Shown here one piece after another: positions 8,736-18,947 of a DNA stretch of 41,926 nucleotides (position 1 is its first letter; the number at the start of each line of letters is the position of its first letter). The stretch comes from Chitinivibrionales bacterium (lineage in GTDB: Bacteria > Fibrobacterota > Chitinivibrionia > Chitinivibrionales > JANQEN01). Location: contig JANQEN010000200.1 in the NCBI GenBank assembly GCA_028278335.1, positions 1-41,926 on the forward strand. Reading direction: 5' to 3'. A program made the position numbers and the translations under genes. The notes below the pieces were generated by a model, which was not told where the DNA came from, searched no databases, and was given only the letters and a program-made list of their open reading frames with translations.

Positions 8736-8912
8736 CTGTGCCACGCTACGCTCGCAATGACAAATGCGGGTAATTTCACCATTATCAATCTTTTAATCTT
8801 TTGCGCGAGGGATTTGCAGGGCGGCGTAGCCAGTAATTTTTGCAAAGCATAAATTACTGCAGCGAACGCGGAACCCGGAATAGCCCGACCCGAGCTTGCG
8901 AGGGACGCGCCC
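8736..8912. repeat. Interspersed palindromic repeat cluster
   Basis: Two repeat units of types widely seen between bacterial genes. Around 8740-8760, the minus strand contains a TCATTGCGAGCG-type repeat. From about 8801 to 8912 there is a longer unit (minus strand: GGGCGCGTCCCTCGC ... GGGTCGGGCTATTCCG ... ATCCCTCGCGCAAAAG). It has an inner hairpin GTAATTT...AAATTAC at about 8832-8856. The second type resembles palindromic repeats common in Bacteroidota-related genomes. The GC content is well above the surroundings. It is non-coding and may form a structured transcript end. Confidence 0.65.
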
Positions 8913-8977
8913 AAATTTATTTCATCAATCGTATAATCCAAGAGATGGGGAACGCTAAAAAAAAATAATACACCAAA

Positions 8978-10396
8978 TTACTTTTCAGCTACCAATACAG
9001 ACTCTTTAATCTCCCCTTTGTCCAAAAAGAACATCTTCCTTTTCATCTGTTGTTTTATCGGTCTTTTAAAATGGTGAAAGGATAGCACTATTCCCGGAAA
9101 GATATCACCATTGACTTTGATGGTGGGATTGGTGCAATAATTTTCCGAGGTGATAGCTGCCTTTTTCTGTTTTAATAACCTTTCAATGGCAAATTCCTTT
9201 TTTGTTTTTTCTTCCATCACCTTTTCCATTTTTTCAATGAGGCTTTCAAAGAGTTTTTTGCTCTTCCTTTTTGTTAGTTCAATCTCCTGCATCTTTTTGT
9301 CTAAATATAGTGACTCTTTTTTTAATACATCCACCTGTCTATCAATTGCATCAATCATCTCTTTAACCTTGGGATCACTCCCAACTTGAATCTCTGTTGC
9401 CACTTCCGATTCGCTTCCCAGGCATGACAATTCCATTCCCTCAATTGCAAAGGCGCGTCCACCGGCAATACCTAAACCATGGCCAGTCACAAAAATTTTA
9501 TTTTTTGCGATAAGTGTGCAATCCAAAGCCTCTTTTTTAATGTAAATGTTTCCCTTTGCCTTTACAGTCTGATTTCTAGCAAAGCCAATACTGACATCAC
9601 TGTTAGATACTATTTGGCCTTTTCCCGTACCAACAAAACCACCCTTAACTGAAACTGCTCCTTCGGCTTTTATAAGGGCATCTTCAACAGTACCGGTAAC
9701 ATCAACATCACTACTTGACTCTATTTTGAATCCTGATTTAACATCACCGTTAACCTGTACCGGACCATCAAAGGTAATGTTTCCCACGGAAAAGTCAACA
9801 TCGCCATGGACTGTATACAGCTTTGACAGCTTGATCCCATCCTTTAAAAAAATCACACTCCCATCCACTAATGAAATAAGTAGATTGGGATTGTTTTTGT
9901 CAATCTCAGTATGTTCAATTGGTGGGAATTTGACCGCATCATACCAGTGTGGTTTTATTTCTGCACCAAAAATATCTTTGCCTTTGGCACCCTTTTCTGG
10001 TGGATAAAGCTGATAAACTGGCTCCCCTTTTTTAATGGTCGTTTTCCTATCTACCTCATGATAATCAACTGTGCCATCTTCTTTAATAGGAGAAACACCT
10101 TTGGTTTCCTTAACAAGACACTCTACTTTACCAGCCTTTCCATGCTTTGGAGGGAGACCTTGGGCAACAACAACCTCATCTTCTTCACCGTAGTCGCGAT
10201 AAAATTCAACTGCCGCTTCAATTGCCTCCTGTTCAATACCATGTGATACACCGAGTTTTTTTAGTTCGTCAAGTACCTGTGAAATAGTGAGCTTCTTATT
10301 ATCAGAATCACCGGCCCTAAGCGTCATAGTTGCAGACATTTTATCTGAGGATACTTCTATGGACAGTATCTCATTTTTGGTTGTTGGATCCTCCAT
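8978..10396 (-). CDS. FapA-family (DUF342) protein at the end of the chemotaxis cluster
   Basis: A 472-residue protein with the layout of FapA/DUF342. An N-terminal region of about 100 residues leads into the GLPPKHGKAGKVE segment. The central part (about 195-330) is a repetitive right-handed beta-helix typical of the family (VHGDVDFSVGNITFDGPVQVNG, VSVKGGFVGTGKGQIVS). A helical coiled-coil follows at about 335-405 (E/K-rich), then a short beta tail. FapA proteins have been tied to flagellar assembly and polarity in vibrios. Here it is the last gene after cheY, which fits a role at the flagellar or chemoreceptor pole, but that is inference. GAAGGAAGGA precedes the ATG. The function is not enzymatic as far as is known. 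Confidence 0.9.
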   Translation of the reverse strand: MEDPTTKNEILSIEVSSDKMSATMTLRAGDSDNKKLTISQVLDELKKLGVSHGIEQEAIEAAVEFYRDYGEEDEVVVAQGLPPKHGKAGKVECLVKETKGVSPIKEDGTVDYHEVDRKTTIKKGEPVYQLYPPEKGAKGKDIFGAEIKPHWYDAVKFPPIEHTEIDKNNPNLLISLVDGSVIFLKDGIKLSKLYTVHGDVDFSVGNITFDGPVQVNGDVKSGFKIESSSDVDVTGTVEDALIKAEGAVSVKGGFVGTGKGQIVSNSDVSIGFARNQTVKAKGNIYIKKEALDCTLIAKNKIFVTGHGLGIAGGRAFAIEGMELSCLGSESEVATEIQVGSDPKVKEMIDAIDRQVDVLKKESLYLDKKMQEIELTKRKSKKLFESLIEKMEKVMEEKTKKEFAIERLLKQKKAAITSENYCTNPTIKVNGDIFPGIVLSFHHFKRPIKQQMKRKMFFLDKGEIKESVLVAEK

Positions 10397-10473
10397 AGTA
10401 GTCCTTCCTTCTCATTGCTGTGCGTAGAGGAATAAATCGATATTGGTGTAGCAAATAGCAGTGTGATATAAGA

Positions 10474-10830
10474 TTATAATTCCAGCTTTTTCTTGAGTGC
10501 TTCCGGTGAAAAGGGTTTTACGATATAATTATTAGCGCCGGCTTGCAGAGCCTCAAAGACCTTTGGCTTTTCCGATTCAGAAGTACACATAAAGATTTTA
10601 ACTTTTGAATATTCACTCTTTTTCCGTACCTCTTTTAGAAAAGTCAGGCCATCCATAACGGGCATATTCCAGTCAAGAAGAATGATATCAATGGGCATTG
10701 AGGTTTCTAATTTTTCCATAGCCTCTTCACCGTCACCGGCTTCAATTATCTTATCTACACCAAAATTTTCAAGTTGCGTTTTTTGAATGCGTCTCATCGT
10801 CGAAGAGTCATCTACTAATAAAACATTCAT
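10474..10830 (-). CDS. cheY: CheY-type single-domain response regulator
   Basis: 118 residues, a bare receiver domain. The acidic pair is D7-D8, the phospho-acceptor is Asp53 (LLDWNMP), the signalling Thr lies in FMCTSES and the conserved Lys in VKPF. There is no output domain, so it should signal by protein contact, most likely to the flagellar switch or another chemotaxis protein. AAGGAG lies seven bases before the ATG. It sits between cheX and the fapA-like gene. It is one of six stand-alone receivers in this cluster, so which one is the motor-binding CheY cannot be decided from sequence alone. Confidence 0.9.
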   Translation of the reverse strand: MNVLLVDDSSTMRRIQKTQLENFGVDKIIEAGDGEEAMEKLETSMPIDIILLDWNMPVMDGLTFLKEVRKKSEYSKVKIFMCTSESEKPKVFEALQAGANNYIVKPFSPEALKKKLEL

Positions 10831-10881
10831 AATTATTCTCCTTACTATTTCAGATAGTATTGTATATTCATTTTTTCACGG

Positions 10882-11340
10882 TTAATTTGTTTTAAGGGTA
10901 ACTTCCAAGGAAAAATTTCCCATCTCAGTTTTAAAGGGAATTACCAAGGTAGAAATATCTTTTCGAGGGACCAGCGTGTGATCCCTTCCCACAATAACAT
11001 TGGGCAACGAGATGGATAGGTGAAAGCCATTTAGGTGTTGTTTGGCGTTACCAACAATAATATTTGCCATCTCACCAATCCCATCGGTCAAATCTGGATC
11101 AATCTCTTTCAAGGTAACCCCGAGTAGCGCCGATACAACTTTAAGGGCCATAAATTTTGGAAAACTAATAGCAACGGTGCCCTTTGCATCTCCGGAAAGG
11201 CCAATCACACCGGACACATCATAGGTCGGAATGGGCTCCTGTTTAATTCGTGGTTCCTCCGGGACCGCCTCAATATTGAGCATTGTTTTAAACGTTTCCA
11301 AGGTAGCTTGGATAAAGGGATTGATATAGGACACATTCAT
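10882..11340 (-). CDS. cheX: CheX-type phosphatase of phospho-CheY
   Basis: 152 residues matching the CheX fold. The N-terminal part is NPFIQATLETFKTML, then a central GVIGLSGDAKGTVAISF strand pair. The helix DGIGEMANIIVGNAK carries the Glu-x-x-Asn motif that CheX/CheC/CheZ-like phosphatases insert into the phosphorylated receiver. A GGAGG lies before the ATG. It lies immediately upstream of a cheY, its likely substrate. CheX removes the phosphoryl group from CheY-P and resets the motor signal. A second CheX-like protein is encoded at 12506-12979, so the cluster holds two such phosphatases and no CheZ. Confidence 0.9.
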   Translation of the reverse strand: MNVSYINPFIQATLETFKTMLNIEAVPEEPRIKQEPIPTYDVSGVIGLSGDAKGTVAISFPKFMALKVVSALLGVTLKEIDPDLTDGIGEMANIIVGNAKQHLNGFHLSISLPNVIVGRDHTLVPRKDISTLVIPFKTEMGNFSLEVTLKTN

Positions 11341-11390
11341 AGTACCTCCAAAGAGTGTTATTGTTATTTAGTTTATTGCATATTTGATTC

Positions 11391-12437
<1,047 letters not shown>

Positions 12438-12505
12438 CTACCGTTTATTGTGATATGCCAATTTTAATCATTACAAAATGAAATTTACTGTTTGTCACAA
12501 GCATA

Positions 12506-12979
12506 CTATTGTATATCATCTGGTTCAATATTTACGACGATCAAAACAGGGTACCCTTCAGCTTCAAGCCAGATTGCTTTTTCAGAATCATACTCTTGCA
12601 TTACCTGCTCACGACTAAGTACTTCCGGGATACCTAGGTCAAAAATGGGTTCATCACCATACACTGTTGTCAACAAATTGCCCACAATAATGTTTAGCAT
12701 CTCTTTAACTGCATCAAGTGCCTTATCCTGTATTCCTGGAGTCTCTTCCTCAAGTCCGAGTATGTTAACCGCAATGCATTGCATAAATTCATTTCCTGCC
12801 CATAAAGAGACACTACCCCTGCAATGCCCACTAAAGGCGAGTATAACACCGTTTACATCCCATTCCTCAAGAGCAGGCTTAGAATTATCCTCAATCAGCT
12901 CGGGAATAATAAAGGCACTTTCCCCTAATACTCGTCCGAAAACGTCAACTGTTTTATCAAGTATTTCGCTATGTAACAT
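12506..12979 (-). CDS. Second CheX/CheC-like phosphatase
   Basis: 157 residues with the CheX-like order. The pattern GVILAFSGHCRGSVSLW is followed by a helix containing AVKEMLNIIVGN, which keeps the Glu-x-x-Asn phosphatase motif. It is clearly divergent from the CheX at 10882-11340, so it is probably not a recent duplicate. Its start (AGGAGAATGGG-ATG) lies inside the end of the upstream cheY, overlapping by 11 bp, so the two are translationally linked and probably form a regulator/phosphatase pair. An alternative is a CheC-type protein, but only one phosphatase helix is seen. Confidence 0.8.
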   Translation of the reverse strand: MLHSEILDKTVDVFGRVLGESAFIIPELIEDNSKPALEEWDVNGVILAFSGHCRGSVSLWAGNEFMQCIAVNILGLEEETPGIQDKALDAVKEMLNIIVGNLLTTVYGDEPIFDLGIPEVLSREQVMQEYDSEKAIWLEAEGYPVLIVVNIEPDDIQ

Positions 12980-13358
12980 CCCATTCTCCTAATGTTTCAA
13001 TAATGATATCTCGTATACTCTCTGGGGTAAATGGTTTCCGTAAATATCCTTTGATTCCCTTTTGATGGAGTTCCTCAATGCGTGCTTTGCTTCCCTCTGT
13101 TGAAACAACAACTACTGGAATTTCCCTAAACTCAGGGTGATTGTTCATCGCATCGATCAGTTCAATACCATTCATGTGCGGCATATTTAAATCAGTAAAC
13201 ACAATATCAACCCAGTCATTGGCAAGCTTGTTCAAGGCATCCTTACCATTTTCAGCTTTTATTATTTCCTTAACCGGTAATTTTGTCATACCAATTGAAC
13301 GTTCTAACACTGCTCGTGTAGTTCCCGAATCGTCAACGACCATGATTGTGTAAGCCAT
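12969..13358 (-). CDS. CheY-type single-domain response regulator
   Basis: 129 residues, receiver only: acidic pair D9-D10, phospho-acceptor Asp56 (FTDLNMP), VVSTEGS for the signalling residue and LRKPF for the Lys. The NMP-x-MNGIEL wording is typical of chemotaxis CheY proteins. CAGGAGAACCC precedes the ATG. The 3' end overlaps the next gene, a CheX-like phosphatase, which suggests that the phosphatase acts on this regulator. The output partner is not evident. Confidence 0.9.
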   Translation of the reverse strand: MAYTIMVVDDSGTTRAVLERSIGMTKLPVKEIIKAENGKDALNKLANDWVDIVFTDLNMPHMNGIELIDAMNNHPEFREIPVVVVSTEGSKARIEELHQKGIKGYLRKPFTPESIRDIIIETLGEWDVT

Positions 13359-13454
13359 GGGTTCTCCTGAAATTGGGTTTTACTGTTTTTTTTATTCCTA
13401 TTTAATTAGCTCATTCCTTCTTACCGAAATTGTTTTCCTGAGCACGGTATCTTT

Positions 13455-13829
13455 TTATTGAGAGCTTTTCAATTTAATTTCCTCTTGAACATTGGTGATT
13501 AATTGCATCAGCGATTCTTTATTAAAGGGTTTTTGTAAAAATCCAACGATTCCTAAGGATGACAAAAGGGATGAAATTATATTCTCTTTTGTTAATCCAC
13601 TAATTGAAATAATTGGCACATTTGATTGCCGAAGCCTGAGAATAAATTCAACCCCTTCAATCTCGGGCATGACAATATCGGTAATAATAAGGTCTACCTT
13701 GTAGGTCACCAGCCTATCAATCGCTTCCTTACCATTTTTAGCTGTCATCACATTGTGTCCATTTTTTGAAAGCATCTCTTTTATAAAGGTACGCACATCT
13801 TCGTGATCATCGACAATCATTATCTCCAT
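13455..13829 (-). CDS. Single-domain response regulator
   Basis: 124 residues. Receiver with acidic pair D7-D8, Asp51 (IITDIVMP), SISGLT and LQKPF. It has all catalytic positions but resembles receivers of two-component systems more than motor-binding CheY (the loop after Asp is IVMPEIEG). A GGGGAG precedes the ATG. It sits between the HDOD gene and a cheY in the same operon, so it may connect CheA or another kinase to the HDOD protein or act as a phosphate sink. This is inference. Confidence 0.85.
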   Translation of the reverse strand: MEIMIVDDHEDVRTFIKEMLSKNGHNVMTAKNGKEAIDRLVTYKVDLIITDIVMPEIEGVEFILRLRQSNVPIISISGLTKENIISSLLSSLGIVGFLQKPFNKESLMQLITNVQEEIKLKSSQ

Positions 13830-13843
13830 ATTACTCCCCTTGT

Positions 13844-14689
13844 TTATCTATTTTCGTACATTGCCAAAACATCTTCAAACTTTTGTGCTGTAATAGCACA
13901 GAGTAGTTCAAAATTATCCTGAGACAATCCAAGACGATCTGCAACATCGCTATCAACAACAACACTCATTCCCTCGTTGCCAATACCTTTGCCAATTGCT
14001 CGGGCAACAATATTTGATACGCGAACACAGTCTGTTATGGGATCGGTAACGGTGTTTAACCTATTATGATATCGAATAGCTCTTTCAATTTGCTCTGGCA
14101 ATTTCCAAGTCTTTGCTATCTCTGCGCCAATGTCAGCATGGGTAAAACTAAAGAGCTTCTTCTCTGCTGCTGCCCAGGAAATATGGTCCTTTGTAATGAG
14201 ATGCATTATCTCCTTGATTTTTTCTTCTGGTAAGACCTGGATCATCAACAGTTTTCCAATATCATGGAGCAGTGCTGCAGTAAAGGATATTGTTTCGATT
14301 TTTACATTCACATATTTGACCAAGTTTTCCGCAGCAATTGCGCTGGCAATACTATGATGCCATAGATCATCCTCACAATAACCATATTGCTCCAGCGGTC
14401 TTTTCATAACGCTTTTTACGCATTTTGAGAATACGATCTGCAGCACACAGCCACTGCCAAGCCTCACAATTGCGTCACGGATATTTCCAATATGCCGGTT
14501 GGGTGCTGACATGGAGGAGTTTGCTATCTTGAGTATATCTACGGATAGAGCTTGGTCATACCGCACAACCTTAACGACTTCATTTATTGTTGATTTCTCA
14601 TCACCAATTATCTGAGCCAATCGTATTGCAGTATGGGGAATGGGAATGAGATCCTCAACAGAGGCAACGATATCAAACTGTGATTTCAT
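13844..14689 (-). CDS. HDOD-domain signalling protein
   Basis: 281 residues, essentially a single HDOD domain. The start is SVEDLIPIPHTAIRLAQII, followed by YDQALSVDILKIANSS. The histidine-rich core is WHHSIASA ... ALLHDIGKLLM ... FTHADIGAEIAKTW ... AIRYHNRL. HDOD proteins are non-catalytic relatives of HD phosphohydrolases used as output modules of signalling pathways, but here the HD pair and several histidines are retained, so an active HD site is not excluded. Its ATG overlaps the stop of cheD (TTATGA), showing translational coupling. It is a recurrent chemotaxis-operon partner whose exact role here is unknown. Confidence 0.85.
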   Translation of the reverse strand: MKSQFDIVASVEDLIPIPHTAIRLAQIIGDEKSTINEVVKVVRYDQALSVDILKIANSSMSAPNRHIGNIRDAIVRLGSGCVLQIVFSKCVKSVMKRPLEQYGYCEDDLWHHSIASAIAAENLVKYVNVKIETISFTAALLHDIGKLLMIQVLPEEKIKEIMHLITKDHISWAAAEKKLFSFTHADIGAEIAKTWKLPEQIERAIRYHNRLNTVTDPITDCVRVSNIVARAIGKGIGNEGMSVVVDSDVADRLGLSQDNFELLCAITAQKFEDVLAMYENR

Positions 14690-15162
14690 AAGTCAATCCG
14701 TTCTCCCTGACTTGTCATCCAGATATTACCGGAACCAAGTTCAAGATACAGGGTTCGGGGAATACTTCCGCCAACATGTTCAGAAGATATTAAAACATTA
14801 TTTTTCCAAAACATTTTACGTGCAATGATAACGTTCCTTTTTCCTATGGCAAAAAAATCTCTCTTCTCTAATACCTGTGCCCCTCCAGCCATAACAACCC
14901 GTAAATTATCTTTGGTAGCACCAAGTTTATACGCCCGGCCAAACAACTCAGGGATTCCAGTATCACCAAACATAAAGGGATTTTTCTCTGCCTTTTCTAC
15001 ATCAACTTTAGAAAGAGGAAGCATATAATGAAGAATCCCCCCAACACAGACCTTTGGATCGTAAATAGCTATGCCAACACAGGAACCAAGTGCATGGGTA
15101 ACAATCGTATCACCTGGATGATTACTCATTTTCATGTCTGATACACCAACGATATATCTCAT
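14686..15162 (-). CDS. cheD: CheD receptor glutamine deamidase
   Basis: 158 residues with the CheD catalytic triad in the expected places: Thr22, Cys28 (HALGSCVGIAIYD) and His45 (GGILHYMLP). CheD deamidates glutamines in chemoreceptors so that they can be methylated. In other bacteria it also binds CheC as part of adaptation. No CheC is obvious here, although two CheX-type proteins are encoded nearby. The last codons overlap the HDOD start. The ribosome-binding site is weak. Confidence 0.92.
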   Translation of the reverse strand: MRYIVGVSDMKMSNHPGDTIVTHALGSCVGIAIYDPKVCVGGILHYMLPLSKVDVEKAEKNPFMFGDTGIPELFGRAYKLGATKDNLRVVMAGGAQVLEKRDFFAIGKRNVIIARKMFWKNNVLISSEHVGGSIPRTLYLELGSGNIWMTSQGERIDL

Positions 15163-15227
15163 AGACTTATATTCTTTGCTCGATAATCAATGTTAAATTA
15201 TGTATCCCACCAATTGCCCATCATTTG

Positions 15228-15602
15228 TTAACGCTGATACACATTCTCAATTGCCTCAATAATTTCATCATTTCTAAATGGTTTATGCACGATTTCGTGT
15301 GCTCCTATTCCCTTTGCAGCCTTGAGAAAAGTGTCCTTATAAATTGAGCCTGACATGGCAACAATTTTTATCTCGGGATTACTTGACTTTATCTCTTTAA
15401 TCGTCTCAATCCCCTCTTTTTCAGGCATAATGAGGTCGGATACAACGATGTCGACCTTCTCCTTTTGAATAATTTTCAGCCCTTCAATTCCATTGACTGC
15501 GCTGATTACTTTATAGCCTCGAGCTATCAGTAAATCAGTAACAAACTTTCGAACGGCAATGTCATCGTCGATAATAAGCACTGTAATTGCGGTGCCATTC
15601 AT
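15228..15602 (-). CDS. Single-domain response regulator
   Basis: 124 residues. Receiver with acidic residues IIDDD (12-14), Asp56 (VVSDLIMP), AMSGS and VHKPF. AAGGAG lies before the ATG. No output domain is present. It lies between cheR and cheD. The DLIMPEKEG loop is of the two-component type rather than the motor CheY type, and its phosphodonor could be CheA or the multi-PAS kinase. Confidence 0.85.
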   Translation of the reverse strand: MNGTAITVLIIDDDIAVRKFVTDLLIARGYKVISAVNGIEGLKIIQKEKVDIVVSDLIMPEKEGIETIKEIKSSNPEIKIVAMSGSIYKDTFLKAAKGIGAHEIVHKPFRNDEIIEAIENVYQR

Positions 15603-15633
15603 AATTGCTCCTTAGTTGCTAATATCATTTCTA

Positions 15634-16437
15634 TCAATCCTTTATATATACGGAGGGTTTCACCGTCTTAAACCCACTAAGCATGCCAGTTAAGCTTTCT
15701 GCATGACCGACCATGAGATAGCCACCAGGTTTTAAGAGACGGTAAAACTCATCCAACAACCTTCGTCGAATATCATTATCGAAATAAATCATAACATTTC
15801 GACAAAAAATTGCATCCATTGGTCCACTCATGGGAAATGGTACAACCGAAAGGTTGAGTCGTTTAAATACAATTATTCGTTTTAAGGCGGCTTTTACTGA
15901 ATACAGAGCCAATTCTCCCCTTCCCTTTTTGTCAAAATAGCGCTCACGGAGTAATGGTGCAACATCACCTATTTTTTTACTATCATATACCCCATGAATG
16001 CTTTTTTGAAGGATTTGAGTTGAGATATCGGTGGCTAGAATTTTTACGTCTACAGAATTACCATTACATACTTCTTGTAAAGTCATTGCCATGGTATAGG
16101 GCTCTTCTCCAGAGGAGCATCCAGCAGACCAAAACCGAAACCGCCTGTTTCCATTAGCGATCCAACGTTGCATAGCAGTGGTCAACAATTCAAAATGGTG
16201 GGGTTCGCGATAAAAATTGGTCACATTTGTTGAAATCGCATCTAAGAGATGGACAATCTCTTCATCATTACTATTACTTAATACATATTTTAGGTACAGT
16301 TCATGATCGCTATAGCCTAAGGCACGCATTCTTTTAGCAACACGGGCATTAACCAAAGCCTCTTTATTATCACTTAAAGCGATACCACTCGTGTCGTAGA
16401 TAATTTTTGTAAATTCTTTAAAAACCTTTTTATCCAT
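15634..16437 (-). CDS. cheR: CheR chemoreceptor methyltransferase
   Basis: 267 residues, typical CheR length. The N-terminal helical domain (1-75) has RVAKRMRALG and DAISTNVTNFYREPHHF. The SAM-binding domain has FWSAGCSSGEEPYTMAM and ILATDIS. The motif MDAIFCRNVMIYFD and the end LLKPGGYLMVGHAESL are diagnostic. It adds methyl groups from S-adenosylmethionine to receptor glutamates. It lies 115 bp after the MCP gene with a terminator-like hairpin between, so it may be expressed at a lower level than the genes upstream. Confidence 0.95.
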   Translation of the reverse strand: MDKKVFKEFTKIIYDTSGIALSDNKEALVNARVAKRMRALGYSDHELYLKYVLSNSNDEEIVHLLDAISTNVTNFYREPHHFELLTTAMQRWIANGNRRFRFWSAGCSSGEEPYTMAMTLQEVCNGNSVDVKILATDISTQILQKSIHGVYDSKKIGDVAPLLRERYFDKKGRGELALYSVKAALKRIIVFKRLNLSVVPFPMSGPMDAIFCRNVMIYFDNDIRRRLLDEFYRLLKPGGYLMVGHAESLTGMLSGFKTVKPSVYIKD

Positions 16438-16510
16438 TTATTTTCTCATGCGTTCAATTAAGCTAAAGTCGATAATTTATTTATTATTGAATTTCTGTTT
16501 TAAAGGAAAA

Positions 16511-16540
16511 CAGGAAGAAGCTTTGTTAAAGCTTCCTCCT
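16511..16540 (-). terminator. Terminator-like hairpin between MCP and cheR
   Basis: On the minus strand just after the MCP stop codon there is an imperfect hairpin. One arm is AGGAAGCTTT and the other AAAGCTTCTTCCT, around a 3-base loop with one bulge. A T-rich tract (GTTTTCCTTT) follows. It could attenuate transcription from the cheA-cheW-MCP part into cheR and downstream genes. Only sequence symmetry supports it. Confidence 0.5.
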
Positions 16541-16552
16541 CATCCAATCGAT

Positions 16553-18268
16553 CTAAAATTCCCTCAGATCTTTATCATCATCCAATGGAATTACATCCTT
16601 CGGATTCATCTCTTGTCCACCAGCGGCAATAAGTGTTTTGTTTTTTCTACCATTTCCACGTGTGATCGTTCTCCTATTGTCAAATTGCTGTCTGGCATCA
16701 GTATTATGAGGATTGTTATGAAAACCATTTCCTTTACGCTTTGGGATCATAGCGTTGCCAAAGGATTGAGTATTAGCAGATGAGCCATTTCCGGTGTTTC
16801 CATGACCACCAACGATATTCATTAATTCATCAACCATGGCATTTAAGTTTTGGGCTTGACCGGAAAGCTCTTCACTAGCTGAGGCAGATTCCTCAGAATT
16901 TGCTGCATTTTGCTGGGTTAATTTGTCCATCTGGGCCACGGCGTTATTAACTTGGTCAATACCCTGTGCCTGTTCCTCACTGGCAGCAGAGACCTCAGCT
17001 ATAAGGTTTGACACCTTCTGAACACTCTCGATAATCTGTTCTAATATTTTCGCTACTTCTTCGGAAGAACTCACACCATTCTCAGAGTTCTTCTGTGCTC
17101 CTTCGATAAGCTCGGCTGTATTCTTTGCTGCCTCTGCAGAGCGTTGCGCAAGGTTGCGAACTTCTTCAGCTACTACAGCAAATCCTCGACCAGCCTCACC
17201 TGCCCGAGCAGCTTCAACAGCTGCATTCAATGCAAGGAGATTAGTCTGCATTGCAATCTCATCAATTGTCTTAATAATTTTAGCAGTCTCATCGGATGAG
17301 GTTTTAATCTTTTCTATGGCATCACTCATTCTTCCCATGGCATCTTTACTCTGTTGCGCTGCGTTACTTGCCTCAGTTGCCATGCTGTTGGCCTGTTTTG
17401 AGTTGTCGGCATTCTGCTTAGTCATGGATGACATCTCCTCAAGACTGCTGGATACCTCCTCTAAGCTTGACGCTTGCTCACTGGCCCCTTCCGACATTTG
17501 TTGCGAAGAGGAAGAAAGCTGTTGTGATGCAGAGGCCACCTGTTGAGACCCGCTGGTTAAGGAGGTGATTACATTACTGATTGCCCGTGAAACTGAGAGT
17601 GAAAGAAAAAACGAGATTAATAAGGCAATGACCACTGAGATTGTAGTACCAACCACGGTAAAGGTTTTTGCCCGTGAAGCTGTTGTTTCGGCTTCCTGCT
17701 TCCGCTTCTCCATGAGGACCTCTTCTCGCTCAATAAAGGTTTTAACCTGACCACGGAACTTATCAAAGTATTTCTTCCCCTTGGCCTCACCCACGGTTGC
17801 GGCAATCAAATCCATGTTCATGTCAGGTGATGCAGTATTCTGGTTCTTTGTTGCTCTCACCTGTTTACGTAGTGCAATGTTTGGTTCACAAATATTAGAC
17901 TTCCAGTCATGAATATTATTATAAATTTCATCTAAGAGCTTTACCTGCGCTGGATTATCATTTACAGTCTCCTTTAACGATGCGACCAATGCATCAAATC
18001 GTTTACCACCACCATCATAGGGCTCTAAAAATTCATCCTTGCCAGCCAATAGAAAGCCCCGCATACCAGTTTCCATGTCCACTGCTGCGGCTTCTATCTT
18101 CATTGCTTTCTGAATAACGTTGTGTGTATGGTCTACCCACTTATTACTTCTTAGAAGGCTGCTAACACTGGTGTATATGATAACTCCCAAGATAACTACA
18201 AATATTAAAGGAGCTACACCACCAAATAGCATTTTTGCCTTTAAGCTTAAATTTTTAAAGAGATTCAT
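16553..18268 (-). CDS. Methyl-accepting chemotaxis protein with CHASE3-like sensor
   Basis: About 571 residues. TM1 is at about 10-32. The periplasmic helical region (about 33-185) has a CHASE3-like signature ([17 protein letters not shown]). TM2 is at about 190-215, followed directly by a coiled coil without a full HAMP domain. The signalling tip [19 protein letters not shown] is canonical. By eye, spacing from the methylation helices to the tip equals that of the 36-heptad class (E. coli Tsr type). The C-terminus ends [12 protein letters not shown], a tail shared with the other two MCPs here and possibly a CheR/CheB tether. The start is the second ATG (18268), because AAGGAG lies too close to the ATG at 18274. 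Confidence 0.93.
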   Translation of the reverse strand: MNLFKNLSLKAKMLFGGVAPLIFVVILGVIIYTSVSSLLRSNKWVDHTHNVIQKAMKIEAAAVDMETGMRGFLLAGKDEFLEPYDGGGKRFDALVASLKETVNDNPAQVKLLDEIYNNIHDWKSNICEPNIALRKQVRATKNQNTASPDMNMDLIAATVGEAKGKKYFDKFRGQVKTFIEREEVLMEKRKQEAETTASRAKTFTVVGTTISVVIALLISFFLSLSVSRAISNVITSLTSGSQQVASASQQLSSSSQQMSEGASEQASSLEEVSSSLEEMSSMTKQNADNSKQANSMATEASNAAQQSKDAMGRMSDAIEKIKTSSDETAKIIKTIDEIAMQTNLLALNAAVEAARAGEAGRGFAVVAEEVRNLAQRSAEAAKNTAELIEGAQKNSENGVSSSEEVAKILEQIIESVQKVSNLIAEVSAASEEQAQGIDQVNNAVAQMDKLTQQNAANSEESASASEELSGQAQNLNAMVDELMNIVGGHGNTGNGSSANTQSFGNAMIPKRKGNGFHNNPHNTDARQQFDNRRTITRGNGRKNKTLIAAGGQEMNPKDVIPLDDDKDLREF

Positions 18269-18330
18269 GATCATTCTCCTTTAGTTAATGTTTTTTCAAC
18301 GTATTGATCGTATTTAAGTAAAAGGTTTTA

Positions 18331-18852
18331 CTATCCAATTTTTGAAATAGATGACAATTCAGCGGAGGAGAGCACCTTGTCAATATCCAGAAGCATCTTT
18401 ACATTATCACCAATCTTGCCAATCCCCATGATAAATTCCGTTTCAATGCTTGCACCGAAGGAAGGAGTCTCCTCAATATTACCGGCTGCAATATCTAGCA
18501 CCTCTTTTACTTCATCAATGATTATTCCCATTGTGATAGAAGTTTCACCAACCTGGATCATGACAACAATAATGCAGGTTTTCTCGGTATCCTCTTGACG
18601 GGTCATACCAAATTTGTTGCGAAGCTCAACAACCGGTATTACCTTTCCCCGTAAGTTTATAACGCCTCGAACAAATTCAGGAGCCTTGGGGACCTTTGTC
18701 ACCTTCTGCATCTGAATTATCTCCTGGACTTTGAGGATCTCTATGCCATACTCCTCTTCACCAAGGACAAAAGTCAGATACTTTCCTGCAAGTTTTTCAC
18801 CAACTTCATTATGCTGTGTTATCTTGTTCTTTACATCAGCGGCTTGTGTCAT
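18331..18852 (-). CDS. cheW: CheW coupling protein
   Basis: About 173 residues. A CheW domain with YLTFVLGEEEYGIEILKVQEI, the GVINLRGKVIPVVELR core and GIIIDEVKEVL. CheW links chemoreceptors to CheA. The start is set at 18852 (MTQAADV) because a strong GGAGG lies eight bases upstream; the in-frame ATG at 18867 overlaps that Shine-Dalgarno. It lies between cheA and the MCP gene, so kinase, adaptor and receptor are made together. Confidence 0.95.
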   Translation of the reverse strand: MTQAADVKNKITQHNEVGEKLAGKYLTFVLGEEEYGIEILKVQEIIQMQKVTKVPKAPEFVRGVINLRGKVIPVVELRNKFGMTRQEDTEKTCIIVVMIQVGETSITMGIIIDEVKEVLDIAAGNIEETPSFGASIETEFIMGIGKIGDNVKMLLDIDKVLSSAELSSISKIG

Positions 18853-18947
18853 ACTGCCAACCTCCATCAGTCAATTGATTAAAAATTATATACCATTGAT
18901 TATTGTGTTTTCCATGCAATTCATTGTACGTTGCAAAGACTTACTCC

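Noticed and set aside
8480..8941. A 153-codon minus-strand open frame
   Set aside because: More than half of it is translated interspersed repeat DNA (for example VIASVAWHSE wording), there is no ribosome-binding site, and the rest is low-complexity AT-rich sequence.
12492..12992. A 166-codon plus-strand open frame opposite the second CheX-like gene
   Set aside because: It is antisense to a well-supported gene over its whole length, and its Ser/Thr/Ile-rich composition is what the reverse strand would produce.
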